This document shows positions 56,626-64,000 of a stretch of 64,000 bases of DNA, piece after piece. Position numbers and translations under genes: made by a program. The DNA is taken from contig NZ_CP135918.1 in the NCBI RefSeq assembly GCF_032393985.1, positions 3,534,001-3,598,000 on the forward strand, written 5' to 3'. The notes under the pieces were generated by a model that was not told where the DNA came from, did no database searches, and saw nothing but the letters and a program-made list of their open reading frames with translations. The DNA comes from Fischerella sp. JS2 (GTDB lineage Bacteria; Cyanobacteriota; Cyanobacteriia; Cyanobacteriales; Nostocaceae). How positions within the stretch are numbered: the stretch's first letter is position 1; the number at the start of each line of letters is the position of its first letter.

Positions 56626-57471
56626 ACCTTCCTTCTCCCCACACAATAACCCAAATCGAATTAACCCACGTTCGTAACCGCGCTGCATCAACCCCAAAGA
56701 TAAGGCCCCAACAATCGTACTCCAACCTGATCGCAGTAAGCCAAAGATCGCTTTGGGAGTAAATGCCGAATCAATCACCACATTCCAAAAAGGTGCTACC
56801 GCTTCTGACCAATCAGCAGTGCGGGTATTTTTTAAACCTAATTGCTTAGCGATCGCTTCATACTCTGGCAAAGAAATCACATAGGGCAAGCAATATACCT
56901 GATAAATTTTTGCTAAATGCTGCTGTTCATCTGTCGTCAGTGGCGACTCATCTGTAGGTCGATGACACCAAGTCACCATAATCAGCTTTCCACCCGGTTT
57001 CAACACCCGATAGCACTCTTGCATGAACTTGGTTTTATCAGGCATATGTTCGCCACTTTCTAGCGACCATACCAAGTCAAAATAATTGTCAGCAAAGGGC
57101 ATTTCTAGAGCGTTGACCACTAGAAAATTAGTTTGGGTACTCAAATTAAACTCACTAGCCCTTTCCTTGGCTCTAGCAGCTTGCACAGGACTCAAAGTAA
57201 TACCAGTTGCCCTAGCATGAAACTTTGCTGCTAAGTATAAGGAACTACCACCAATTCCACAACCCACATCCAAAATATTTTCAGCTTGCTGTACATCTGC
57301 CCAATTGAGGATCTCTTCAATTAAATCAATTTGTGCCTGGCGACGGTTTTTTTTCTCTGTACCATCTACACCATAGTAACCGTGGTGCATATGTTCACCC
57401 CAGATTTCTTCCCATAAACCGGAAGAAGCATCGTAAAATTCCTGAATTTGCTTGTAAAGAGTTGCGCTCAT
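56611..57471 (-). CDS. gamma-tocopherol methyltransferase-like SAM enzyme
   Basis: 286 residues. SAM-binding motif ILDVGCGIGGSSLYLA near 64-79, then GITLSPVQAARAKERA and WSLESGEHMPDKTKFM. MHHGYYGVDG near residue 28 and the C-terminal region resemble gamma-tocopherol/MPBQ-type methyltransferases. Together with the adjacent phytyltransferase this suggests alpha-tocopherol synthesis. Other tocopherol-ring methyltransferases are the main alternative. Confidence 0.87.
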   Translation of the reverse strand: MSATLYKQIQEFYDASSGLWEEIWGEHMHHGYYGVDGTEKKNRRQAQIDLIEEILNWADVQQAENILDVGCGIGGSSLYLAAKFHARATGITLSPVQAARAKERASEFNLSTQTNFLVVNALEMPFADNYFDLVWSLESGEHMPDKTKFMQECYRVLKPGGKLIMVTWCHRPTDESPLTTDEQQHLAKIYQVYCLPYVISLPEYEAIAKQLGLKNTRTADWSEAVAPFWNVVIDSAFTPKAIFGLLRSGWSTIVGALSLGLMQRGYERGLIRFGLLCGEKEGGDIG

Positions 57472-57503
57472 GGATAAAGCAGAGTTTAACAGTTATCAGT
57501 TAG

Positions 57504-57528
57504 AGACGCGATGAATCGCGTCTGTACA
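57504..57528. repeat. AGACGCGAT palindrome
   Basis: AGACGCGAT-GA-ATCGCGTCT: a perfect 9-bp inverted repeat followed by GTACA. Related copies lie at 56493-56519 and 61928-61953. Confidence 0.85.
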
Positions 57529-57579
57529 GTTATCAGTTTTATTACTGGGTATAAATTCCCTAGCAATTAGACTAAAATA

Positions 57580-57631
57580 CGTTGGTAGCGCGGACTTTGA
57601 CTTCCACCGTACGCCTGATAACTATTCACTG
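57580..57631 (-). repeat. dispersed CAGGCRTATGGTGG repeat, copy C (inverted)
   Basis: On the minus strand it reads CAGTGAATAGTTATCAGGCG, then TACGGTGG...CTACCAACG, matching copies A and B in the order and spacing of its blocks. Confidence 0.65.
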
Positions 57632-57753
57632 AATTTAAATACACATACTCGTAGGCTACCATGTGTGTTTTTAATTAAATAAGGGTGTTTTTGCTTTTAG
57701 GCAGTTATCATCCTGCGAGCAATCCCTAATTCTGTTTGTTTTTTTACTTAAAT

Positions 57754-59088
57754 ATGACTGTTTCTCGGACAATTTGTTTGGGATTTCTGGCAGTAATCGC
57801 AGTAGGAACTATCCTGCTAATGATGCCTTTTTCTACCAGTAGTGGTGAATGGAATGACCCCATAGTTGCCTTATTTACCTCAACTTCAGCAGTTTGTGTG
57901 ACTGGATTAGGAGTAGTTGATACTGGTACTTATTTTTCTTTTTGGGGTCAGTTATTTATCGTACTATTGGTTCAGATTGGTGGGTTGGGTTACATGACAA
58001 CCACCACCTTTTTGATTCTGCTGATTGGACGTAAATTTGACCTCCGCCAAAAAATTGCCATTCAACAAGCTTTAGATCGTCCGGGAATGAGCGGTAGTAC
58101 TCAAATTATTCGCTCAATTATTGCTATGACATTGATTTTTGAAATCACAGGGATATTTTTACTTTTGCCAGCTTTTGTCTCCGATTATGGATGGCAACAA
58201 GGACTGTGGTTAGCAATTTTTCATAGTATTAATTCTTGGAATAATGCCGGTTTTAGTTTGTTTAAAGATAGCTTTATTGGTTATCAATCTTCTATTTTAG
58301 TTGTGTTGACAGTTACAGGTTTAATCATTATTGGTGGTATTGGTTATCAAGTCATTTTAGAAACTTTTCTGTGGATACGCGATCGTATCCGCAACAAACA
58401 AGAAAAACTCTTGTTTTCCCTGGATTTTAAAGTTGCAATTAGTACAACAATTGTGCTTTTAATTGTGGGGACAATTGCTTTTTTCTTTGTAGAGTTGAGA
58501 AATCCACAAACATTTGCAAATCTCAATTTTTTCAACAAATTTTTAGTTGCTTGGTTTCAATCTGTGACTACTAGGACTGCGGGTTTTAATACAATTGATA
58601 TAAGTAAAATGACAACAGCCGGCTTATTTATTACGATTGCACTCATGTTTATTGGTGCAAGTCCAGGTGGTACAGGAGGTGGGATAAAAACCACAACTTT
58701 GAGAGTTCTTACTAGTTGCACACAAGCAATTCTACGAGGGAAAGAAGAAGTTATCCTCTACGAAAGAAGGATAGCATTATCTTTAGTTTTAAAAGCTGTT
58801 GGCGTGTTAATTGGTTCTGTTGGTACAGTTATTCTTTCAATAATTTTAATAACCTTAACAGATCCAAAGCTTGATTTTATTCAAATCTTATTTGAAGTAG
58901 TATCTGCCTTTGCTACTGTGGGACTTTCGACCGGGATTACGGGTACTGTTTCCACAGCAGCTAAACTGATATTAATTGTCACAATGTATGTGGGTAGAGT
59001 CGGTGTTTTACTACTAATGTCAGCTATACTAGGAGATCCGCGTCCTAGCAGAATTCACTATCCAGAAGAAAATTTACTTGTAGGTTGA
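57754..59088 (+). CDS. ktrB: potassium uptake channel subunit KtrB/TrkH
   Basis: Membrane subunit of a Na+-linked K+ uptake system. 444 residues from the ATG at 57754 (frame opens at a TTG at 57736). Four M1-P-M2-like repeats are visible; the filter segments include STSAVCVTGLGVV, SINSWNNAGFSLF, SVTTRTAGFNTID and SAFATVGLSTGIT, each keeping the key Gly. The regulatory subunit gene follows. Confidence 0.94.
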   Translation: MTVSRTICLGFLAVIAVGTILLMMPFSTSSGEWNDPIVALFTSTSAVCVTGLGVVDTGTYFSFWGQLFIVLLVQIGGLGYMTTTTFLILLIGRKFDLRQKIAIQQALDRPGMSGSTQIIRSIIAMTLIFEITGIFLLLPAFVSDYGWQQGLWLAIFHSINSWNNAGFSLFKDSFIGYQSSILVVLTVTGLIIIGGIGYQVILETFLWIRDRIRNKQEKLLFSLDFKVAISTTIVLLIVGTIAFFFVELRNPQTFANLNFFNKFLVAWFQSVTTRTAGFNTIDISKMTTAGLFITIALMFIGASPGGTGGGIKTTTLRVLTSCTQAILRGKEEVILYERRIALSLVLKAVGVLIGSVGTVILSIILITLTDPKLDFIQILFEVVSAFATVGLSTGITGTVSTAAKLILIVTMYVGRVGVLLLMSAILGDPRPSRIHYPEENLLVG

Positions 59089-59167
59089 TTGTTGGTTGTT
59101 GGTTGTTGATTGTTGTTTGGAAGCCAATTACCAATTACCAATTACCGATTACCAATTACCATTTACA
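59088..59167. repeat. facing TTGTTGG / AATTACC repeats
   Basis: TTGATTGTTGGTTGTTGG (59087-59104) is followed by tandem AATTACC words (about 59127-59162) in the ktrB-ktrA gap. Translation of this block accounts for the spurious N-terminus of the ktrA frame. Confidence 0.8.
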
Positions 59168-59179
59168 AAGGAAACAACT

Positions 59180-59875
59180 GTGAATCTGTCATCATTAGGT
59201 TTTTTTCGTAGTCTGCGTAAAGACAATCATCAATTTGCTGTAATTGGTTTAGGTAGATTCGGGCGTGCTGTCTGTTCAACCCTACATAAATCAGGATATC
59301 AAGTGTTAGGAACAGATATTGATGAAAAACGAGTATTTGATGCTTTAACTGACCAAATAGTAGGTCATGCTTTACAGCTAGATTCAACAGAACCAGCCGC
59401 GCTGAAAGAAGCAGGCGTTTTTGAATTTGATACGGTGATCGTCGCAATTGGAAATTATATTCAAGAAAGTATTATCACTACCCTCAATATGAAAGAAGGA
59501 GGTGTACCTCATGTAGTGGCAAAAGCTTCTAGTGAAGTTCACCGGAAACTACTTTTACGAGTAGGGGCTGATCATGTTGTATTTCCTGAGTACGAAGCCG
59601 GATGTTCACTAGCGCGATCACTGACTAAACCATCAATATTAGAACGATTTGATCTCGACCCAGATCACAGTATTGTAGAGTTAATTGTTCCTGATGAATT
59701 TCATGGCAAAACTATTTCTGAACTACAGTTGCGTAACCGTTATGGACTGAATTTGTTGGCGGTAAGTCATGATGGCAAATTTCAAATTAATCCTTATCCA
59801 AATCAGCGTCTTGAACGTGGTTCAGCAATTGTAGTGATTGGTTGCAACAAAGATATTAATCGTTTACCAATTTGA
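59180..59875 (+). CDS. ktrA: potassium uptake regulatory subunit KtrA
   Basis: Cytosolic nucleotide-gated RCK subunit controlling KtrB. 231 residues from a GTG at 59180 with AAAGGAAA upstream; the open frame begins at 59096 but that part encodes repeat sequence. The RCK_N Rossmann motif is VIGLGRFGRAVCSTL, then DIDEKRVFDAL and VVAKASSEVHRKLL; the C-terminal RCK_C domain (about 150-231) follows. Confidence 0.94.
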   Translation: MNLSSLGFFRSLRKDNHQFAVIGLGRFGRAVCSTLHKSGYQVLGTDIDEKRVFDALTDQIVGHALQLDSTEPAALKEAGVFEFDTVIVAIGNYIQESIITTLNMKEGGVPHVVAKASSEVHRKLLLRVGADHVVFPEYEAGCSLARSLTKPSILERFDLDPDHSIVELIVPDEFHGKTISELQLRNRYGLNLLAVSHDGKFQINPYPNQRLERGSAIVVIGCNKDINRLPI

Positions 59876-59952
59876 AGTTGTTAGTGGTTAGTGGTTAATG
59901 GTTAGTGGTTAAATATATTCACTACTATCTACTAACTACTAACTACTAACTA
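59873..59952. repeat. facing TTAGTGG/ACTAACT repeats
   Basis: TTGTTAGTGGTTAGTGGTTAATGG (59879-59902) faces CTACTAACTACTAACTACTAAC (about 59928-59950) between convergent genes. It could serve as a bidirectional terminator. Confidence 0.75.
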
Positions 59953-61026
59953 TCACTGCCTAAACATAGGTGATGGTTTTAATGAAAAGGGTACTTCTTC
60001 GGGATTGATTTCCTCTGGAGTGGCAGTTTCACTTGGGTTTTCTTGTGTATCTACAGAAGTGTCTAAGTTTGGTAAGTCATCAGTTGAGGCTTGACTAACT
60101 TGGGGTTGCTTTGGTTCTTGCATCTGTGCAACTTGCTGCATTAACTGTTCAACTTTGTTAGCTTGCTCTGTGTTACCCTGTTCCCGATATTGATTACGCG
60201 CACGCTTAAAAGCGCTGCTGGCTTTTTTGAACTCGCGTTGATTATATAAAGCTACTCCCAAGTTGTAGTAAGCCTCAGCATTATTAGGAAGGCGTTTAAT
60301 AGCTGTTTGATAAGTAGCAACAGCTTCAGATGTTTGACCTTGGATAGTCAAAAGGCTACCCATGTTATTGTAAGCTACAGCATTGTCAGGATTGATTTTG
60401 AGGGCTTGGCGATAAGCTGCGATCGCTTCTTCTAATTGTCCTTGTTCTTGCAGTGCGATCGCTAAATTAAAGTAAGCATTAGCATTGTTGGCATTTAAAT
60501 TAATTGCTTTTTGGTAGGCTGCGATCGCTTCATTCGCCTGTCCTTTTTCATACAAAGCTAATCCTAAATTATACTGAGCATTTGCCAGCGTCGGATTAAT
60601 AATCAAGGCTTGACGATAAGCGGTAATAGCAGCATCAGCTTGTCCTTGTTTATGCAATGCCAAGCCCAAGTTATAATAAGCTTCGCCCAAGCTGGGATTC
60701 AGTTTAATTGCCTCTGCATATTCTTGTACGGCTGCATCAAAACGGTTTCGCTGTAACATAATGTTACCTAAATAATTATGTGCAGCAGCAATATTAGAGT
60801 CTATTTGCAAAGCTTGACGAAACGCAGATTCTGCACCAGGCAAATCTTGATGGTGATAGCGCATTACTCCCTGTTGAAAGTAACTAGCTGCTTCCAAATT
60901 CTGAGAAACAACATTTTGTGCTAGCAGCTTGCTTCCTGGTAACTCAGTCATTGTTGGTGCTATTAACACCAAAAAAGCAGAAGATAGACCGGTAAACCAC
61001 AGGCGAAGTTGATATTTTTGAGACAT
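59953..61026 (-). CDS. exported TPR-repeat protein
   Basis: 357 residues. N-terminal hydrophobic signal (about 9-27), then seven to eight TPR units (about 45-290) with repeated YNLGLALHKQGQADAAITAY and NPDNAVAYNNMGSLL patterns, and an acidic Pro/Glu-rich tail. Similar to periplasmic or thylakoid TPR scaffolds; no partner is visible nearby. Four HIP1 octamers fall inside the repeats. Confidence 0.88.
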   Translation of the reverse strand: MSQKYQLRLWFTGLSSAFLVLIAPTMTELPGSKLLAQNVVSQNLEAASYFQQGVMRYHHQDLPGAESAFRQALQIDSNIAAAHNYLGNIMLQRNRFDAAVQEYAEAIKLNPSLGEAYYNLGLALHKQGQADAAITAYRQALIINPTLANAQYNLGLALYEKGQANEAIAAYQKAINLNANNANAYFNLAIALQEQGQLEEAIAAYRQALKINPDNAVAYNNMGSLLTIQGQTSEAVATYQTAIKRLPNNAEAYYNLGVALYNQREFKKASSAFKRARNQYREQGNTEQANKVEQLMQQVAQMQEPKQPQVSQASTDDLPNLDTSVDTQENPSETATPEEINPEEVPFSLKPSPMFRQ

Positions 61027-61522
61027 GACCGACAGACCTGTACTGATTGCTAAATGCTCATAAAGTCAGAATACCCAGTACATAGATAAAAATTAAGTTG
61101 TGACAAATTTAATTTGATGCTAGTGAAAACAGAACAGGGAGCAACTTAACAGCAAACCCATAACCATCGGTGTGCATCGGTGTTTATTCATCAAGAGCAA
61201 GCATTGAAATCCTTGGCTGATAGCCCCAAATTTATTTGAAGGCAAGATTTAAATAATTAAATTTTTATGCGAATTTCTTGACTTTATCAGAAAAATGTTA
61301 CAATAAATACAGAAATAAAATCGTTCATCTCTTGAAGACTGTAATACCACATTGAATTTGTAGTAAAACCTAAGCGCTACTACAAACCAATGACAACATA
61401 ACGCTTTTGATGACAGCGAGGAAGGAAATCAGCTTAAGAGACGGAAGTAGGGAGAAATCCTGAAGGAACGCGCCTCTATTTAATTCCAACCTGCAAAAAA
61501 AATTAAAAGCGAGGCGAAGCAA
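61027..61522. other. gene-free stretch upstream of the DUF4278 gene
   Basis: About 500 bases between divergent genes. It contains CCATCGGTGTGCATCGGTGTTTATTC (about 61163-61188), related to repeats near 0.12 and 51.42 kb. The DUF4278 start is preceded by GCGAGGCGAAGCAA. Nothing else was recognised. Confidence 0.5.
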
Positions 61523-61921
61523 ATGAAACTAACCTATCGCGGTGTAGATTATGAATCGAATCCCCTGGTTGTGGAACTGATTCCAGGGGAAATGGGTGGT
61601 AAGTATCGTGGCCAGCAATGGAGACGTCATTATCCTAGACACATTCGTGTACCTCAACCAGTGGCAGAGTTGAAGTATCGCGGAGTGCCTTATTACGTTG
61701 GCGATCCTCTAGACGTAGAAGCAATGAAACTACGCAGACAGCCTAAAGCGATCGCTACTGAAAAAACAGGACAAAAATCTGGTCAAGACTTAGCAAATGC
61801 TCATCTTAACCATATCCGCCGCAATTTAGAACATCGCCTGCAAGTGGCGAGAGAAAAAGGAGATCAAACTCTCATTCGTTTATTAGAGGATGAGGCAAGG
61901 CAAATGATGGTTGGTAGTTAG
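61523..61921 (+). CDS. DUF4278 domain protein
   Basis: 132 residues. The N-terminal MKLTYRGVDYESNP and the second copy ELKYRGVPYYVGDP are the YRGVxY signature of DUF4278, a small domain common in cyanobacteria and of unknown function. The middle is basic, and the C-terminus (about 85-130) is a charged helix (NHIRRNLEHRLQVAREKGDQ). Monocistronic. Confidence 0.85.
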   Translation: MKLTYRGVDYESNPLVVELIPGEMGGKYRGQQWRRHYPRHIRVPQPVAELKYRGVPYYVGDPLDVEAMKLRRQPKAIATEKTGQKSGQDLANAHLNHIRRNLEHRLQVAREKGDQTLIRLLEDEARQMMVGS

Positions 61922-62010
61922 TGGATACAGACGCGATTAATCGCCTCTGTACATTAGTAGTTAGTAGTGAATGAGAGATATTTAACCACTAACCACCAAC
62001 CACCAACCAA
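61922..62010. repeat. AGACGCGATTAATCGC palindrome and ACCAACC repeats
   Basis: ACAGACGCGATTAATCGCCTCTGT (61927-61950), then TTAGTAGTTAGTAG, then CCACTAACCACCAACCACC (about 61985-62005). Third copy of the AGACGCGAT palindrome family. Confidence 0.75.
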
Positions 62011-62034
62011 CAAAAGTAGAGGCACAAAGCGCCT

Positions 62035-62682
62035 CTACTTTTGACGATTTATCCAAATACCTCTTAATCCAGCTGCTTTTGCCGCTTGATAATCGTCTGC
62101 AATACTGTCCCCAATGTGCCATGCGGCTGTTGGTGGACAGTTATGTTTTTCTAAAGCAATAGTAAAAATTTTGGGATCGGGTTTGGCTGCGCCTGCTTGC
62201 GTAGAAATGGTAATGGAACTAAAAAAGTCTCTCAGTTCCAAAGCCTGCAATACAGAGTAGATGCGGGAATCAAAGTTCGATATTATCCCCAGTTCAATCC
62301 CCATCTTTTGCCAGTTTGTTAAAGATGGTAAAACATCAGCATAGACAAACCACGGCTCAGCTGTGCCAAAATGGATGTAAACTTCGCTAAAAAAAGCCGA
62401 AAAATCAGAAAATTTCTCTAGAACACCTGCTTTTTGAAAAGTATCGGAGGCAATGCGAAGCCACCACTCAAACTCCCACTGCGGGATATCTTGTTCTTGG
62501 GCATTTGCAAACACAGGTGGTGGTGCGGCTTTAAAACTCTGGATGAATGTTTTATTCAAAGTTTCGGCAGAGACTTCGACACCAAACTCCTGGGCAATTT
62601 GGCTATAAACTTCACCTACACTGCCTTTGACGCCGAAGAGAGTGCCAACTGCATCTAAAAAAATAACTTTCGGTCGTTCCAT
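62035..62682 (-). CDS. HAD-superfamily protein, HDHD3-like, altered motif I
   Basis: 215 residues from the ATG at 62682 (MERPKVIFLDAVGTLF); the open frame extends to 62769 but only over repeat and intergenic sequence. Motif I is LDAVGTL where phosphatases have DxDGT: the second Asp, the general acid, is Val. Motif II region IISNFDSR, motif III Lys in KPDPKIF and motif IV GDSIADDYQAAKAAG are intact. The cap resembles HDHD3-type members. Activity may be weak or different; the function is unknown. Confidence 0.88.
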   Translation of the reverse strand: MERPKVIFLDAVGTLFGVKGSVGEVYSQIAQEFGVEVSAETLNKTFIQSFKAAPPPVFANAQEQDIPQWEFEWWLRIASDTFQKAGVLEKFSDFSAFFSEVYIHFGTAEPWFVYADVLPSLTNWQKMGIELGIISNFDSRIYSVLQALELRDFFSSITISTQAGAAKPDPKIFTIALEKHNCPPTAAWHIGDSIADDYQAAKAAGLRGIWINRQK

Positions 62683-63067
62683 CAACCTATGACTATTTTG
62701 GATTTTAGATTTTGAAGAAATAATATATTCGGTGTAAAGCGTCATGTCTAACGACAAGACGATAAGCATGTTTTCAAGCTAATCATCTCACAGATCCAAA
62801 CCTGGAGTTACATATGCAAAGCCCAAAGTATGATTTTTTTTATCCGCACAAACAGACTGAGTTTGTCTAGCCGAAGTAGCACGCTTTTGGGAATTTCACC
62901 CGTTATTGTGACTACTGTTCACCTTTAATACCAAAGAGGGATAAGTAGTATTATTTGAGATTGCTGGAATATCTTTTTGGTAAAGACTCTGAATCCAAAA
63001 TCTAAAATCCAAAATTAGTATCAAGGGTGTTAGGCAGTTTGAAAACAGACGCTTAATACACCATCTA
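62683..63067. other. gene-free stretch
   Basis: About 385 bases between two minus-strand genes. ATTTTGGATTTTAGATTTTG words (62694-62714) and AATCCAAAATCTAAAATCC (about 62991-63015) are facing copies of the TTTAGAT heptamer family about 300 bases apart. CAGACTGAGTTTGTCT near 62849-62866 is a small inverted repeat. No ORF is supported. Confidence 0.55.
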
Positions 63068-64000
63068 TTATTGTGATAATGTCTCTATAATAGGACGAGC
63101 TAGCCAGTTAAAACCTACTTTGAGTTTATGATCTAAAGTTGGCATTCGATACAAATAAGCTAGACGACGGGCGATATAAGCCAAAGAACCTTCTAATTTG
63201 ATCCCTAAACCAGTCAGAGTTGCGTTGTCTGTCCCCAACGTCATCATCTCACCTAAGTATTGGTAGCGGAATGGAATTAGAGGACGACGAGTCAGACTTG
63301 CCCAAATATTCCAAGCTACATAATCGGCTTGTTGAAAAGCTGCTTGGGCAGTAGCGGGGACTAGTTGTCCTTCCGCATCGCGACATTCTGCTAAATCTCC
63401 CAATGCAAAAATTTCTGGATGATCCAAGACTTGGAGGGTTGGTGTAGTCGTAATTTGACCACGTTGATTTTGCTTAAAAGGCAGATTGCGGACTACAGGT
63501 GAGACTCGCGTTCCCACTGTCCAAATTACCAAATCCACAGGAATAATATCTACTTGACCCTTATATTCCAGGGAAATCGTATCTTGGGCGATCGCTTCTA
63601 CCTTGGTCTCTAAGTCAATAAATATACCTCGTTCTTCTAATGCCTTTCTAGCTGCTTCGCGATTAAACTCTGGCGAGGTTCGCAAAATTTGATCAGTAAG
63701 TTCTATTAACCGAAAGCGTCCTCTTGACCCCAGCCTGTCTGCTAGTTTACATGCTAGCTCTACACCACTGTAACCACCACCAACAATTGCCACACGAATT
63801 TTGTCACTATCAGACTCTTCCAACACTCGCAAGCGCTCTTCTAAGCGGTATGTATCAGCAATTGTACGGAAAGGATAAGCATAAGAAGTTGCACCAGGTA
63901 CAATATCCAAAGGTGTTTCGCCACCCAGCGCCAAAACTAGGCGATCATAGCCAATTTCCGGTCCATCTTGTAAATATACTCTTTGCTGTTGTGTGTCAAT
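63068..64000 (-). CDS. type II NAD(P)H dehydrogenase (NDH-2), N-terminus beyond window
   Basis: FAD-dependent NAD(P)H:quinone oxidoreductase, partial: the frame runs on past base 64000, so the 5' part is missing. Visible are YDRLVLALGGETP, the NADH-binding VAIVGGGYSGVELACKLAD, the FAD-contact FALGDLAEC (about 175 residues further) and the C-terminal GFNWLARPIIETLSQ. The single-subunit non-proton-pumping enzyme acts on the membrane in redox balance. Confidence 0.9.
   Translation of the reverse strand: MDTQQQRVYLQDGPEIGYDRLVLALGGETPLDIVPGATSYAYPFRTIADTYRLEERLRVLEESDSDKIRVAIVGGGYSGVELACKLADRLGSRGRFRLIELTDQILRTSPEFNREAARKALEERGIFIDLETKVEAIAQDTISLEYKGQVDIIPVDLVIWTVGTRVSPVVRNLPFKQNQRGQITTTPTLQVLDHPEIFALGDLAECRDAEGQLVPATAQAAFQQADYVAWNIWASLTRRPLIPFRYQYLGEMMTLGTDNATLTGLGIKLEGSLAYIARRLAYLYRMPTLDHKLKVGFNWLARPIIETLSQ

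Noticed and set aside
59096-59179. 28-residue N-terminal extension of KtrA
   Set aside because: It translates the TTGTTGG/AATTACC repeat block; the GTG at 59180 has AAAGGAAA upstream and gives the family N-terminus.

Overview
The window is a chromosomal segment of a cyanobacterium, most likely a filamentous, heterocyst-forming type (Nostocales); this rests on gene content and repeat style, not on a database match. It carries psbV (PSII cytochrome c550), plastocyanin, cytochrome c6, ndhN, high-light-inducible proteins, tocopherol genes and SulP/Ktr transporters. It also has frequent GCGATCGC (HIP1) octamers, and nearly every intergenic gap is filled with heptanucleotide tandem repeats (STRR type), usually as facing inverted blocks. 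No tRNA, rRNA, CRISPR array, insertion sequence or phage gene was recognised.

Layout. (1) 1-2 kb: moeA and a small secreted protein. (2) 2.2-11.4 kb: a signalling island with two paralogous zinc-ribbon/Ser-Thr kinase/TM/WD40 proteins, a membrane-anchored stand-alone WD40 propeller, an exported PPC-domain protein with a Pro-rich linker, and a soluble Ser/Thr kinase. (3) 12-15.5 kb: a Pro/Gln-rich TonB-like membrane protein, then three lumenal electron-transfer genes on the minus strand (psbV, petE, a petJ-like cytochrome c6). (4) 16-22.3 kb: a Fec/Btu-type ABC uptake operon with a lone sugar-type permease downstream, a SulP anion transporter, and ndhN. (5) 23.4-42 kb: the fused S10-spc-alpha ribosomal supercluster (rplC to rplQ, then truA, rplM, rpsI, rpmE, prfA) with secY, adk, infA, rpoA. 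rpsJ, rpsN, rpmD and rpsD are absent from it. A multi-hairpin leader precedes rplC and another structured element precedes rpoA. (6) 42-50.5 kb: an acetyltransferase, a zinc metallopeptidase, a stand-alone MHYT membrane sensor, a LysR/ureohydrolase/alkyltransferase-like set, coaE, hemD and cobA. (7) 50.6-64 kb: a high-light-inducible protein and a small membrane partner, a two-gene phosphorelay whose sensor has an ethylene-receptor-type copper-binding domain, two tocopherol genes (homogentisate phytyltransferase and a gamma-tocopherol-methyltransferase-like enzyme), KtrB/KtrA potassium uptake, TPR proteins, a DUF4278 protein, a HAD-like protein with an altered catalytic motif, and a type II NADH dehydrogenase cut by the window end.

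The most interesting items are the WD40-kinase/PPC island, the compact ethylene-receptor-like hybrid kinase paired with a receiver-kinase, the structured rplC and rpoA leaders, the facing heptamer repeats between co-directional ribosomal genes, and a dispersed ~50-65 bp palindromic repeat present in three copies.
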